From positions 1-32,377 of the forward strand of contig JABMOT010000273.1 in assembly GCA_013202385.1 (NCBI GenBank): DNA of 32,377 bases, in the 5' to 3' direction. Source of the DNA: Fidelibacterota bacterium. Lineage in GTDB: Bacteria; Fidelibacterota; UBA8477; JABMPR01. Below the pieces are notes generated by a model. The model was given only the letters and a program-made list of their open reading frames with translations. It searched no databases and was not told where the DNA came from. The translations under genes were made by a program, and so were the position numbers. Positions 18,167 through 26,716 of this stretch are shown here, piece after piece; the first letter of the stretch is position 1, and every line of letters starts with the position of its first letter.

Positions 18167-18760
18167 TCAGGACTCTCTGTCTGCCAAGGCGTGGAGTTTA
18201 TCTCTGATAAGAGCTGCAAGCTCATAGTTTTCTTGAATCACAGCGCTCCTCAAATCCTTTTCCAGATCGAACTGTTGTTCAGCCCGACGGGTAATCGCGT
18301 TGACACTTTCTGCCAGGCTGGGTTCTGACTCGCTTACAAGTTTTGAAGTAGCTGGAATTGGAATCGACGCTTCTTCAAAAACTTTCTGGGATACACGGAT
18401 AGGGACTCTTGCACGCAGGGCTAATGCAATGGCATCGCTAGGTCTTGCATCGATGGATTGTATTTCATCGCCATTTCTTACATTTAGCTCAGCGAAAAAG
18501 GTACCATCCCGCAAACTTTTAATGATCACACTATCCAACCCTCCCGTCATGTGTGTAATCACAGTCGATAAAAGGTCGTGTGTCATTGGTCTTTCAAGTC
18601 GTATTTGCTCGAGAGCCAATGCGATTGCCTGGGCCTCAAACTGACCCACTACGATGGGCAAACTCCGTTCTTCATCTCCACGCGCTTGCAAAAAAAGGGT
18701 ATAACCCGGGGCCGCCGCCTGGGCAAAAAAGAGAATATTTTTTACAATTACTTCAATCAT
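18167..18760 (-). CDS. Bifunctional nuclease (BFN, DUF151) domain protein with C-terminal UVR motif
   Basis: 197 residues. Residues 1-135 form the BFN domain: LPIVVGQFEAQAIALALE (34-51), RPMTHDLLSTVI (57-68) and the signature SIDARPSDAIALALRARVPI (102-121). Residues 160-195 form a UvrB/UvrC-type UVR helix pair (LEKDLRSAVIQENYELAALIRDKL region). This fusion is widespread in bacteria; plant and bacterial homologues show DNase/RNase activity in vitro but the cellular role is unclear. Ribosome site GGTGA precedes the ATG. The 136 nt upstream contain two direct copies of GTCAAACAC (18784-18792, 18801-18809). Confidence 0.9.
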   Translation of the reverse strand: MIEVIVKNILFFAQAAAPGYTLFLQARGDEERSLPIVVGQFEAQAIALALEQIRLERPMTHDLLSTVITHMTGGLDSVIIKSLRDGTFFAELNVRNGDEIQSIDARPSDAIALALRARVPIRVSQKVFEEASIPIPATSKLVSESEPSLAESVNAITRRAEQQFDLEKDLRSAVIQENYELAALIRDKLHALADRES

Positions 18761-18783
18761 TGTTTCACCGGGATAAACATACG

Positions 18784-18809
18784 GTCAAACACATACGATT
18801 GTCAAACAC
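18784..18809. repeat. Two direct copies of GTCAAACAC upstream of the BFN gene
   Basis: GTCAAACAC occurs at 18784-18792 and 18801-18809, spaced 17 bp start to start, 24 to 49 nt upstream of the BFN start codon. An imperfect inverted match to the second copy region lies at 18841-18851. Could be a protein-binding pair; could be chance. Confidence 0.25.
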
Positions 18810-18896
18810 TCACATGCTTAAATCGAACAGCTTCGCAAAAATGTGATGTTTAACACTTCTGATGGATTAGGAGGCGGGTGCTGTGACCTAAAACGA

Positions 18897-19877
18897 TCAA
18901 TTCACACGATTAAGAATGATATCCGAGAGTGCTTTAAGCATATCTGAATTCTTAATCGAGCTGGAACTCAGCAAATTATCTGCCTCAGTGACCCAGGACT
19001 GGATCAAACTCTGTGCCCTCTTGATAGTCCCATTCTCTGACATCCAGGATTTGATTTGATCACGATGAGCTTCGTTTAACTGACCTGTTCTCCTGATCCC
19101 TTTCCATGTCTTCAATTCTGATGCAGACAGATTCTTTTTCAAATCGAGCCAGATCCAGGTCTTTTTCTCATTGAGTAGATCACTTCCCAGACTTTTTCCC
19201 ATATCCATAGCCGAGGATGTGACTTCCAATAAATCATCCTGCATTTGAAAGGCCCTACCGAGAAGCAGACCAAATCGCGTTAGGGCGTTAATAGCTGTCT
19301 CACTGCCATCCCCTATAATCCCACCCAACTGGCAGGCAAGTTTGATCAATGCGCCAGTCTTAAGATCAATCATCTTTACATACTCGTCAGGTTCAACATC
19401 CTGACGCTGCTCAAACTCCATATCCCAGCCTTGGCCTTTGCATACATCCATAGCGCCCTCGTTAAAAGCACGAAAGATTTGAGGAAATTTGCTAGAATCA
19501 ATCTCAGAAAGTAATTGGTATACATAAATCAGTAACGTGTCACCACTGAGCAAAGCCCGATTACGATCGTAAGCCTCATGTAGCGTTGGAAGCCCACGTC
19601 GTAGAGCATCGTTATCCATGATATCATCATGAATCAATGAAAAGGTATGGAATATTTCAAGAGCAGCTGCGACGATGACAGCCTCGTGCCAATCTCCCCC
19701 TACAGCCTCGCTGGCAGCCAAGCAAAGCGCTGGTCTCAACATTTTACCTTCAGCTCTTAGAGCATACTTCATGGGCTCTGACAGATAAATCGGTTCTTCA
19801 GCAAAGCGGGGGTGGCTTAAGTGTTCTCTGACCGCCCCACGCCACTCAGCTAGTTTTATCTCTAATGCTTGATCCAT
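18897..19877 (-). CDS. Polyprenyl (geranylgeranyl/farnesyl-type) diphosphate synthase
   Basis: A trans-prenyltransferase that condenses IPP with allylic diphosphates. From ATG at 19877 (326 residues) the first Asp-rich motif is LIHDDIMDNDALRRG (Asp84, Asp85, Asp88) and the second FQMQDDLLEVTS, with Lys in KTGALIKLA. There is no two-residue insertion in the first motif, and the residue five before it is Phe, as in archaeal-type GGPP synthases, so C15-C20 products are likely (inference). A TTG at 19904 could extend it by nine residues. It follows the type II IPP isomerase gene closely, so precursor isomerisation and chain elongation are coupled. Confidence 0.9.
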   Translation of the reverse strand: MDQALEIKLAEWRGAVREHLSHPRFAEEPIYLSEPMKYALRAEGKMLRPALCLAASEAVGGDWHEAVIVAAALEIFHTFSLIHDDIMDNDALRRGLPTLHEAYDRNRALLSGDTLLIYVYQLLSEIDSSKFPQIFRAFNEGAMDVCKGQGWDMEFEQRQDVEPDEYVKMIDLKTGALIKLACQLGGIIGDGSETAINALTRFGLLLGRAFQMQDDLLEVTSSAMDMGKSLGSDLLNEKKTWIWLDLKKNLSASELKTWKGIRRTGQLNEAHRDQIKSWMSENGTIKRAQSLIQSWVTEADNLLSSSSIKNSDMLKALSDIILNRVN

Positions 19878-19912
19878 ACTTGCGCTTGATACACCTTTCT
19901 GCAATACTCAGT

Positions 19913-20947
19913 TTAATAAGTTTTAGCTAATAATTTTCTATTTCCAATAAAATTTTCGAGTCGATCAACACCAGTGCCAAACATAGCCATTTTAAGTGTT
20001 TCTTTCCAGACCAGTAAGGTCTGTACCAGCCCATCAAGATCACCACTGAGCCCTGGTTTTAAAAAAGCTCCTGCCATACCTACGAGGGTAGCTCCGAGGG
20101 CCAAAGCCTTAGCCATGTCGAGGGGCCGACGTAAACCACCACTTGCGATGATCACCATTTCGGCGTTTAGATTTTCCAGCACTTCAGATGTTGGTTCACC
20201 CCAATCGGCAAACTCATAGGCAGTATTCCTTAAAACCATTTGATCTGCCGGGAGTCGTTCTCTTTCGATGGATATCCAATTACTCCCTCCAGCGCCTGCA
20301 ATATCGACAACCCTCACACCAACAGCTTGAAGTCTTTTTATAACATCTATTGAGAGTCCTTGACCAACTTCTTTTACAATGATGGGTAAACTGAATTCTT
20401 TAACCCACAATTCTATGGAATTGAGAGCTCCCTTAAAATTTGGATCACCTTTTAGTTGAAAGGCTTCCTGCAGCGGGTTCAGATGAATAATCAATGCGTC
20501 TGCTTTTAGTTCATTACAGAAGGTCGCAACCTTATCCATGGAATTTGACTCAATAACTTGGGCGATTCCCAGATTGGCAAAAAGGGCAGCTGAAGGTGCC
20601 TTTTCTCTGGCAATAAGGAAACTGTCCCTGGACGCTCCGCTTTCCAAGGCGGCACGAATACTACCCAGACCTAAGGCGCAGCCGAGCTTTTCGGCGGCAG
20701 CGGCCAGAGTTGCATTCAATTTATGGCTTTCTTTAACGCCACCACTCATCGAGCTAATTAATAGCGGAAATTGCAGTCTTTTGCCAAGGAAGGTGAGACT
20801 GGTGTCTACATCTTTAAGATTTATCTCTGGGAGGGCATTGTGAATAAATCTCCAGCGGTCAAAGCCAGCCGAGATTGAGAATTTTAGAGCATCATCTTGC
20901 GCGAGGATCAGATGATCGCGCTTGCGTTGCTCAATGTCCCTCGTCAA
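19913..20947 (-). CDS. fni: Type II isopentenyl-diphosphate delta-isomerase (FMN-dependent)
   Basis: Converts IPP to DMAPP using FMN and NADPH. Characteristic segments include EQRKRDHL near the N-terminus, FPLLISSMSGGVKESHKLN, GLGSIRAAL, LFANLGIAQV, LIIHLNPLQEAF, PIIVKEVGQGLS, VDIAGAGGSNW, ASGGLRRPLDMAKALALGA and VGMAGAFLKP. The best start is TTG at 20947, giving MTRDIEQRKRDH, which matches the VTRAERKRQH start of characterised homologues and has GCGAGG 6 nt upstream. A TTG at 20962 would add five residues. It overlaps the end of the phosphomannomutase-type gene by 17 nt, implying coupling. Confidence 0.94.
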   Translation of the reverse strand: MTRDIEQRKRDHLILAQDDALKFSISAGFDRWRFIHNALPEINLKDVDTSLTFLGKRLQFPLLISSMSGGVKESHKLNATLAAAAEKLGCALGLGSIRAALESGASRDSFLIAREKAPSAALFANLGIAQVIESNSMDKVATFCNELKADALIIHLNPLQEAFQLKGDPNFKGALNSIELWVKEFSLPIIVKEVGQGLSIDVIKRLQAVGVRVVDIAGAGGSNWISIERERLPADQMVLRNTAYEFADWGEPTSEVLENLNAEMVIIASGGLRRPLDMAKALALGATLVGMAGAFLKPGLSGDLDGLVQTLLVWKETLKMAMFGTGVDRLENFIGNRKLLAKTY

Positions 20948-22307
20948 GATGGACCTCGCCAAACTCCGCGATTTTATTCATCACCAAGGTTTGAATCTCT
21001 TCCATCCGCTGGGCAGTTTTTGCTTCAAAGCGAACAACCAGCACGGGTTGTGTATTTGATGCCCGAACCAGCCCCCAGCCATCTCCAAAGCGAATCCGAA
21101 CACCATCAACATCAATGCAGTCGTAATTTGCTTTAAAATAAGCAGCTGCATTCCCGGCTATCTCGAATTTTTCAGCATCAGAATTACAGGTCAATCTGAT
21201 TTCAGGTGTTGAGAAATATTTTGGCAGTTCATCAATCAACTCAGAAAGATGGCGGTCATTCTTGGAAAGCAGTTCGAGCATCCGACCACCATTATAAAGA
21301 GCATCATCGAAACCAAAGTATCTGTCGGCAAAAAAGAGATGACCACTCATTTCACCGGAGAAAGGCGAATTGAGTTTCTTCATGTGGGTTTTGATATGGG
21401 AGTGACCGGTTTTGTACATTACGGGCGTCCCACCAAATTCGATTATTTTTTCCTCAAGAGCTTGTGAACATTTGACATCAAAGATTATGTGATCGGCCTT
21501 TGATTTTATCACATCCTGGGCAAAGAGGATCATTTGATAGTCCGCCCAGACAACATTTCCCTTTTCATCGATCACACCAAGGCGATCGGCATCTCCGTCA
21601 AAAGCCAGGCCAACATCGTACCCCCCACGCCTCACTTCAGCTTGAAGATCCTTCAAATTAGCAGCAACGGTTGGATCGGGATGGTGATTAGGAAAAGTCC
21701 CATCAACGTCACAATAGAGAGCAGTTACTTCGCAACCCATACGCTCGTATATTTCAACAGCACAAAGCGCGGCTGCAGCATTGCCAGCATCAACCACGAT
21801 GCGCATGGGTCGCTTGAGATCAATTCCGTTCACCACATTATCCACATACTCTGGAAGTAGATCGTATTCTGTGGCCAGACCCGAGCCACTGTCAAAATCA
21901 TCACTTTTAATCAGCGACAGCATATCCTGAATATCTTGGCCAAAAAAAGCAAGCTTGTTAAAAGTGAGTTTAAACCCATTAAACTGTGGTGGATTGTGCG
22001 ATCCAGTGATTTGACAGGCTCCGTCAACATCGTCAAAATGAAAGACGCTGAAATAGTTCCCCGGGGTTGGCAAGATCCCGATATCCATGACGTCGATTCC
22101 TGTGGAAAGCGCGCCAGCTTTAAAATATTCTTTTAATTGAGGTGTGGTCAGTCTGACATCCCCGGAAAGTGTAATTTTTTTTCCACCGCGACGTTTCACA
22201 ATTGTGGCAAAAGCTCTGCCCAGTGCAACCACGACCTCTTCTGGAAAATCTACAGCAACTTCGCCACGGATATCATATTCTCTAAAAATAAACTCATTAA
22301 TATTCAT
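20931..22307 (-). CDS. Phosphomannomutase/phosphoglucomutase
   Basis: A 458-residue alpha-D-phosphohexomutase of the ManB/AlgC type, interconverting hexose 6- and 1-phosphates. It has REYDIRG at 9-15, the phosphoserine loop TGSHNPPQFNG with Ser103, the metal loop FDGDADRLG (Asp237, Asp239, Asp241), the sugar loop GEMSGHLFF and a C-terminal phosphate-binding RASNTQPVLVVRFEA. The GEMSG loop is that of dual mannose/glucose enzymes. The ribosome site AGGAGAATTAG is strong. With manA it would give mannose 1-phosphate. It lies 23 nt after murQ and overlaps fni. Confidence 0.95.
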   Translation of the reverse strand: MNINEFIFREYDIRGEVAVDFPEEVVVALGRAFATIVKRRGGKKITLSGDVRLTTPQLKEYFKAGALSTGIDVMDIGILPTPGNYFSVFHFDDVDGACQITGSHNPPQFNGFKLTFNKLAFFGQDIQDMLSLIKSDDFDSGSGLATEYDLLPEYVDNVVNGIDLKRPMRIVVDAGNAAAALCAVEIYERMGCEVTALYCDVDGTFPNHHPDPTVAANLKDLQAEVRRGGYDVGLAFDGDADRLGVIDEKGNVVWADYQMILFAQDVIKSKADHIIFDVKCSQALEEKIIEFGGTPVMYKTGHSHIKTHMKKLNSPFSGEMSGHLFFADRYFGFDDALYNGGRMLELLSKNDRHLSELIDELPKYFSTPEIRLTCNSDAEKFEIAGNAAAYFKANYDCIDVDGVRIRFGDGWGLVRASNTQPVLVVRFEAKTAQRMEEIQTLVMNKIAEFGEVHLDEGH

Positions 22308-22330
22308 CTAATTCTCCTGTGACCCCGAGA

Positions 22331-23254
22331 TCAGTCAGGAGTCTGTGATTTTTCTAATTCGTCAATTGCTTGGCGTACATCGCCGGTAAAGCGCTCCAAA
22401 TATAATCGGCTTTCGGCTGCGGAGGCATGGCTTTTATGCATGACTAGAGCCACTTTAACATAGTTTTCTGCTTGAGCCAAAAGATCAACGGCTTCTTCGT
22501 AGCTACAGCTTGTGATAGTTGATATTATACGGCGGGCACGGTCTTCCAACTTCACATTGGTTGCCTTCAGGTCCACCATCAAATTTTCATAAACCTTGCC
22601 ACGCTTGACCATAGCTGTAGTAGAAATCATGTTTAAAACCATTTTCGTCGCGGTTCCAGCTTTCATTCTGGTTGAGCCGGTAATAACCTCAGGACCTACA
22701 GGAACAGAGATGATAACATCCACATTGATAAGAATATGATTTCTTTCAACACAGGTAAAAAGCACTGTTGCAGCACCAAACTCTTTTGCCCGTTCCAGGG
22801 ATCCCAGCACATAGGGAGTAACTCCACTCGTGGCAATTCCCATTACCACATCATGCTTTGTCACACCAATCTCGTCAATCAGTGTAGCCCCATTTTCTGG
22901 AAAATCTTCTGCTCCCTCAACAGCTGTTCTGAGAGCAACATCTCCACCAGCGATAAATCCTTGAACTCGTTCACTGCTTGCGTTATAAGTTGGTGGAATC
23001 TCAGACGCGTCAAGCACACCTAGCCTTCCAGATGTTCCAGCGCCAACATAGATGAGGCGCCCATCGTTTTGGAATGCTCGATCAACAAGTCTGGCGGCTG
23101 CTTCGATATCGTCCATCTGCTCGGCAACCCGTCCAGCGATTATTTGATCTTCCCGATTGATAATTTCTAGTATTTCCCTGATGGAGGCCGAATCCAACTT
23201 CATGCTGTTGGGATTCCGCTGTTCGGTAAGCAGATCTCCCAGTTTAGATACCAT
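22331..23254 (-). CDS. murQ: N-acetylmuramic acid 6-phosphate etherase
   Basis: MurQ cleaves the lactyl ether of MurNAc-6-phosphate to GlcNAc-6-phosphate during cell-wall recycling. The 307 residues contain the N-terminal LLTEQRNPNSMKLD, a SIS sugar-isomerase domain with YVGAGTSGRLGVLDASEIP (catalytic Glu85), VEGAED (Glu116), GIATSGVTPYVLG, and VGPEVITGSTRMKAGTATK. Glu85 and Glu116 correspond to E. coli Glu83 and Glu114. Length is standard. It overlaps the upstream CMD-family gene by 11 nt. No MurNAc importer, anmK or nagA is in the window. Confidence 0.96.
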   Translation of the reverse strand: MVSKLGDLLTEQRNPNSMKLDSASIREILEIINREDQIIAGRVAEQMDDIEAAARLVDRAFQNDGRLIYVGAGTSGRLGVLDASEIPPTYNASSERVQGFIAGGDVALRTAVEGAEDFPENGATLIDEIGVTKHDVVMGIATSGVTPYVLGSLERAKEFGAATVLFTCVERNHILINVDVIISVPVGPEVITGSTRMKAGTATKMVLNMISTTAMVKRGKVYENLMVDLKATNVKLEDRARRIISTITSCSYEEAVDLLAQAENYVKVALVMHKSHASAAESRLYLERFTGDVRQAIDELEKSQTPD

Positions 23255-23939
23255 AAATATTTTTCACTCCCCAATTATCGTCCTGATTGTCCAGAACTTC
23301 GTTCCTCACCTTTCCAAATGCGACTTTCAAGTCGTCAGCAATAATACATACAAAGGTGTTTGTAAACCAAATGGTATCAACCTTGCTGACACCAGCATAT
23401 AATGCTCCCCGGATATGGGCCTTGAACTGGTGAACCATCCCAGATGCCATCAATGATGCTATTACAGCAAGCTCCCGATCCTTAATACTTAAACCGGGTC
23501 TTGAAAGCACTCGACCATAACCATCTTCTATCATCCAACGTGTCAGATCAGGATGCAATTCATCCATCACCTGAATAAGTCTGGAATGGTGTTTCCCATA
23601 AATTAGCTTGCTGGTATCCAGACCAGCCTTTTGATGGTCTGACACCTGCTTCCCACCGCTACTTTGTGGATAATGTTTTCGTAACTGTTTCAAAGCTTCT
23701 ATGGTCTTGGGAAATCCTGCGAAAAGTAGAGTCTGGAGTATGGTTTCCTCCACGGCTTCTTGATGCAGTACACCTTTACATTTCGGAAGCCACTCGTTCA
23801 AAACGACAATATCGTTCAGCGTGGTTCCAGCACTAATAATTCCCAAAAGCAGCATTCGTTTTTGGTCAGGTGAGGATATTTCGGCCCACAGGTCCGTAAA
23901 AGTTGAATTGCACATTGTTGCCAGGTGTGAGTGGTTCAT
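23244..23939 (-). CDS. Carboxymuconolactone decarboxylase (CMD)-family protein
   Basis: 231 residues with two CMD-like halves. The first (about 20-95) has KRMLLLGIISAGTTLNDI and an EETILQTLLFAGFPKTIEAL helix; the second (about 130-220) has YGRVLSRPGLSIKDRELAVI, MASGMVHQFKAHIRGALYAGVS. The AhpD redox CxxC is absent, so peroxidase activity of that type is not expected; it is closer to PcaC-like proteins, but there is no aromatic-degradation context. It is the first gene of the murQ cluster and overlaps murQ by 11 nt. Real function unknown. Confidence 0.82.
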   Translation of the reverse strand: MNHSHLATMCNSTFTDLWAEISSPDQKRMLLLGIISAGTTLNDIVVLNEWLPKCKGVLHQEAVEETILQTLLFAGFPKTIEALKQLRKHYPQSSGGKQVSDHQKAGLDTSKLIYGKHHSRLIQVMDELHPDLTRWMIEDGYGRVLSRPGLSIKDRELAVIASLMASGMVHQFKAHIRGALYAGVSKVDTIWFTNTFVCIIADDLKVAFGKVRNEVLDNQDDNWGVKNIYGI

Positions 23940-24070
23940 CGCCTATAGAATACGCTCAGTAAGCCGGGATGAAACCAGTATTTTGACCCATCTAAAGACT
24001 AAAATGGAGTGGTCTTATGTCAAAAGCCCCTGGAAAAAGCTGCTGCCACAAGATCAACTCCAATCTATCG

Positions 24071-24082
24071 TTCAAGCTTGAA
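24071..24082. promoter_or_regulatory. Perfect 12-bp palindrome upstream of the CorC-like gene
   Basis: TTCAAGCTTGAA is a perfect palindrome about 70 nt before the ATG at 24151, followed 3 nt later by a second palindrome AATTTAAATT (24086-24095). No T-run follows, so it is not a terminator. A regulator site is possible. The rest of 23940-24150 shows no gene I would support. Confidence 0.3.
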
Positions 24083-24150
24083 TCAATTTAAATTATGAGT
24101 ATGTTGGACGTGATAATGAGTAACAACCACCAAGCTGAAATTTTACAACC

Positions 24151-25350
24151 ATGATAGGGATTATACTCGCAGTTCTCGGTCTCATCCTGAGCTTCATATT
24201 CGCAGGAGCGGAGATCGCCCTATTATCATCTAATAGACTTCAATTAGAGGTCTGGCAGCGACGAGGAGTTCGGGGTGCGGGGTCAGCTTTGAAAGCAAGC
24301 CTGGATCCGGAAACCTTCCTAACAGCGACGCTCATAGGCAATAATGTTGCGAATATAATGACGACCTCTTTTGCAACCATCATGTTGATCCGAATCATCC
24401 CCAGTGAAGGTCTCATTCTGCTGATTATATCTGTAAGCGTTTTAATCTTTGGTGAAATAATTCCTAAAGCACTTTTTCGCGAATTCCCCAATGCTTCCAT
24501 GTTATTTTTTGGCCGTTTTGTCCGCATATCTGAAATATTGCTCTACCCATTTACCATCCTTCTGTCATTTTACCGGAAAAGAATTCTGCATAGTGCAGAG
24601 GTGGAGAGTCAAACCAGCCTAGACTCAGAGGAACTGCATCTCCTCTTCAACGACCCGCGGGAAGAGAGTGGTGTGGACGTCCATGAGCGTCAAACAATAG
24701 CACGCATCTTTACTTTCAAAAATACATCAATCAGCGAGGTTATGACCCCCAGGCCAGATATGACTTCCGTTTCTATTCATAGCAGTATCCAAGAGGTTGA
24801 GACTGCTTTTATGGAATCGGGTTTCTCAAAACTCCCTGTTTATGAAGAAACAGCAGATGATATCAAGGGGATCGTCTTTCTGCATGACATTTTCAGGGGT
24901 GCCGCTGATCTCAGAGAGGTTATGCGTGAAGCCCATTTTGTACCTGAGACCAAGGCGGCAGACGATTTAATGGGTGAAATGCAGTCCAAAAGTATATCCA
25001 TAGCAATTGTCATCGATGAATATGGTGGTACGGCAGGTCTCATCACCATGGAAGATCTTACCGAAGAATTATTTGGAGAGTTTACGGACGCCTTTGATGA
25101 AAAAGAATCCCCGGTTCAATTACTGGACAAAGGGTTTTTAATCAAGGGGAATGCTGAGATTGACATGCTTAATGATCAGTTTGATTTTTCTATTCCTCCA
25201 GGTGATTATGAAACCCTGGCGGGATTTCTTATCGAAAGTCTCGGACACATCCCTCAAAAAAATGAACAATTTCTGTCTGAGACACATCGTTATGTTATTT
25301 CATCATCTACTTCTACCCGTATCGAAACCATTTTTGTTCAGGAGCGCTAA
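24151..25350 (+). CDS. CNNM/CBS/CorC-HlyC domain membrane protein
   Basis: 399 residues of the hemolysin C/CorC type. An N-terminal CNNM (DUF21) membrane domain (1-145) has three to four hydrophobic segments, FAGAEIALLSSNRL, TLIGNNVANIM and GEIIPKALFREFP. A CBS pair follows (about 198-315, starting VMTPRPDM, with IVIDEYGGTAGLITMEDLTEEL), then a CorC_HlyC domain (about 325-397). Relatives take part in Mg2+ or Co2+ transport or resistance; ion specificity is not readable here. No Shine-Dalgarno precedes the ATG, and a TGA stop lies 5 codons upstream, so this start is forced. An LptF/LptG-type permease follows after 13 nt. Confidence 0.9.
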   Translation: MIGIILAVLGLILSFIFAGAEIALLSSNRLQLEVWQRRGVRGAGSALKASLDPETFLTATLIGNNVANIMTTSFATIMLIRIIPSEGLILLIISVSVLIFGEIIPKALFREFPNASMLFFGRFVRISEILLYPFTILLSFYRKRILHSAEVESQTSLDSEELHLLFNDPREESGVDVHERQTIARIFTFKNTSISEVMTPRPDMTSVSIHSSIQEVETAFMESGFSKLPVYEETADDIKGIVFLHDIFRGAADLREVMREAHFVPETKAADDLMGEMQSKSISIAIVIDEYGGTAGLITMEDLTEELFGEFTDAFDEKESPVQLLDKGFLIKGNAEIDMLNDQFDFSIPPGDYETLAGFLIESLGHIPQKNEQFLSETHRYVISSSTSTRIETIFVQER

Positions 25351-25363
25351 TTAGCGTAACAGC

Positions 25364-26455
25364 TTGGGCTTTCTTCCACTCATAGATCGATATCTGATCC
25401 GGGCATTTTTTTCTACCATGTGGCCGGTACTCATCGGTCTGGTTGGGATATTTACGATTGCTGATTTTGTGGAAAAGATTGATAATTTTGTAGATGCCGG
25501 AGCAGGCGTCAAACTCCTACTGGTTTATTACGGTTATAGCCTACCCTATTTTATCGATATGGCGCTTCCAATGAGCATGCTGCTGGCCACAGTCTTCTCG
25601 CTTGGCACACTCAATAAACATTACGAAATCGCGGCCATGCGAGCTTCAGGTGTCAGTATGCTGCGAATAGCTCGCCCCCTTATTCTACTTGGGGTTTTCT
25701 TTACCATTTTCCAGTTTGTATTTCAAAACCTGGTCGTCATGCCATTCAATCATCAGCAAAAAGAAATCACTCGAAATATTTTGAAACCTGCTCGTAGCCC
25801 AAAAACCCTGAATGAAGTGGTTCGCCAGGACATCAACGGAAACATCATTGTGATCAAATCCTATGATGTGCCAAGTAATGTTGGAAAAGATGTTTCTATT
25901 TTGGCCTACCGGGATTCAGGGATCACTGAACGGTGGGATTATGGAATGCTTATCTGGGATGATTCTCTTAAGGACTGGCATAAGAGTGAAGGTTTAAATC
26001 GCCGTTTTGATGCACACGGAAAACTACTCTTTTCTGAGATTGGTCTCTCTGACTATCTACCCATTACAATTACGCCAGCTGACATTGGGAAAGAACAAAT
26101 CAGGCCGGATGAGATGAATATTTTCCAGCTCAGAGATTTCATTGAGAAGAAAAAGACCTTAGGACTGAACCCGCACCGCTGGGTTGTGGATTTTCACTTC
26201 AAACTTGCTTTTGTGATGACAGGATTTATCGTCATTTTTTTGGGGATAAGTTTCGCATTACAGGGTACACGGGAAAATCTAGCCGTTGGCGTTGGTAAAA
26301 GTGTAATCGCCCTTTTTATTTACTATATCCTATTAATAGGTGGGCAAAAAATTGCATACAATAGTACTATGCATCCGGGTTTTGCCGTATGGTTTGGCGA
26401 CATAATGTTGTTTATTGCAGGAACCTGGCTCTTCTTTCAGACAGCAAAAAAGTAA
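25364..26455 (+). CDS. LptF/LptG-family LPS-export permease (LptG-like)
   Basis: 363 residues with the YjgP/YjgQ layout: N-terminal LIDRYLIRAFFSTMWPVLIG, a second and third helix with LPMSMLLATVFSLGTLNK and IAAMRASGVSMLRIARPL, a periplasmic beta-jellyroll (about 130-255) and three C-terminal helices (about 280-362). It would form half of the LptBFG transporter that extracts LPS from the inner membrane. Only one of the usual F/G pair is present locally. The start must be TTG at 25364 because a TAG lies four codons upstream and the next ATG would remove the first helix. Probably cotranscribed with the CorC-like gene. Confidence 0.88.
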   Translation: MGFLPLIDRYLIRAFFSTMWPVLIGLVGIFTIADFVEKIDNFVDAGAGVKLLLVYYGYSLPYFIDMALPMSMLLATVFSLGTLNKHYEIAAMRASGVSMLRIARPLILLGVFFTIFQFVFQNLVVMPFNHQQKEITRNILKPARSPKTLNEVVRQDINGNIIVIKSYDVPSNVGKDVSILAYRDSGITERWDYGMLIWDDSLKDWHKSEGLNRRFDAHGKLLFSEIGLSDYLPITITPADIGKEQIRPDEMNIFQLRDFIEKKKTLGLNPHRWVVDFHFKLAFVMTGFIVIFLGISFALQGTRENLAVGVGKSVIALFIYYILLIGGQKIAYNSTMHPGFAVWFGDIMLFIAGTWLFFQTAKK

Positions 26456-26485
26456 TAAAACCAGGGTCCTGCAGCAAAATAATCG

Positions 26486-26689
26486 TTACGACTTGGCTTT
26501 CAGAGTGCAGGTGCTTACTCCACAAATGCTATAAATGGGACATCTATTGAAGAATGCGGTAAATAGAGGTACCATTCCTACCAGAGCCCAATACCGGGCA
26601 TTTCCCTCTAGAACAAAGAAAAGGCTAAAAAGCGCTGCCGCTAGAATAAAGCGGACTATTTTATCGATTGTGCCAACATTAATTTTCAT
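26486..26689 (-). CDS. DUF2892 (YgaP-type) small membrane protein
   Basis: A 67-residue protein with two hydrophobic helices. The family pattern is exact: MKINVGTIDKIVRFILAAAL, YWALVGMVPLFTAFFNRCP and YSICGVSTC. The true start is the ATG at 26689, preceded by AGGAGATGA; reading further upstream adds residues without a ribosome site. DUF2892 units are found alone or fused to rhodanese domains and are often beside sulfur-related or Crp/Fnr genes. Two palindromes lie upstream of this gene, so it may be the main target of the neighbouring Crp/Fnr regulator. Confidence 0.88.
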   Translation of the reverse strand: MKINVGTIDKIVRFILAAALFSLFFVLEGNARYWALVGMVPLFTAFFNRCPIYSICGVSTCTLKAKS

Positions 26690-26716
26690 TTCATCTCCTG
26701 TATAGTTAATTCCTAT

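Noticed and set aside
18578-18853. Two overlapping rightward frames opposite the BFN start
   Set aside because: They run antisense to the BFN domain and do not resemble proteins.
23821-24081. 86-codon rightward frame overlapping the CMD-family gene
   Set aside because: Most of it is antisense to a clear gene and the end is an unremarkable 26-codon tail without a ribosome site.
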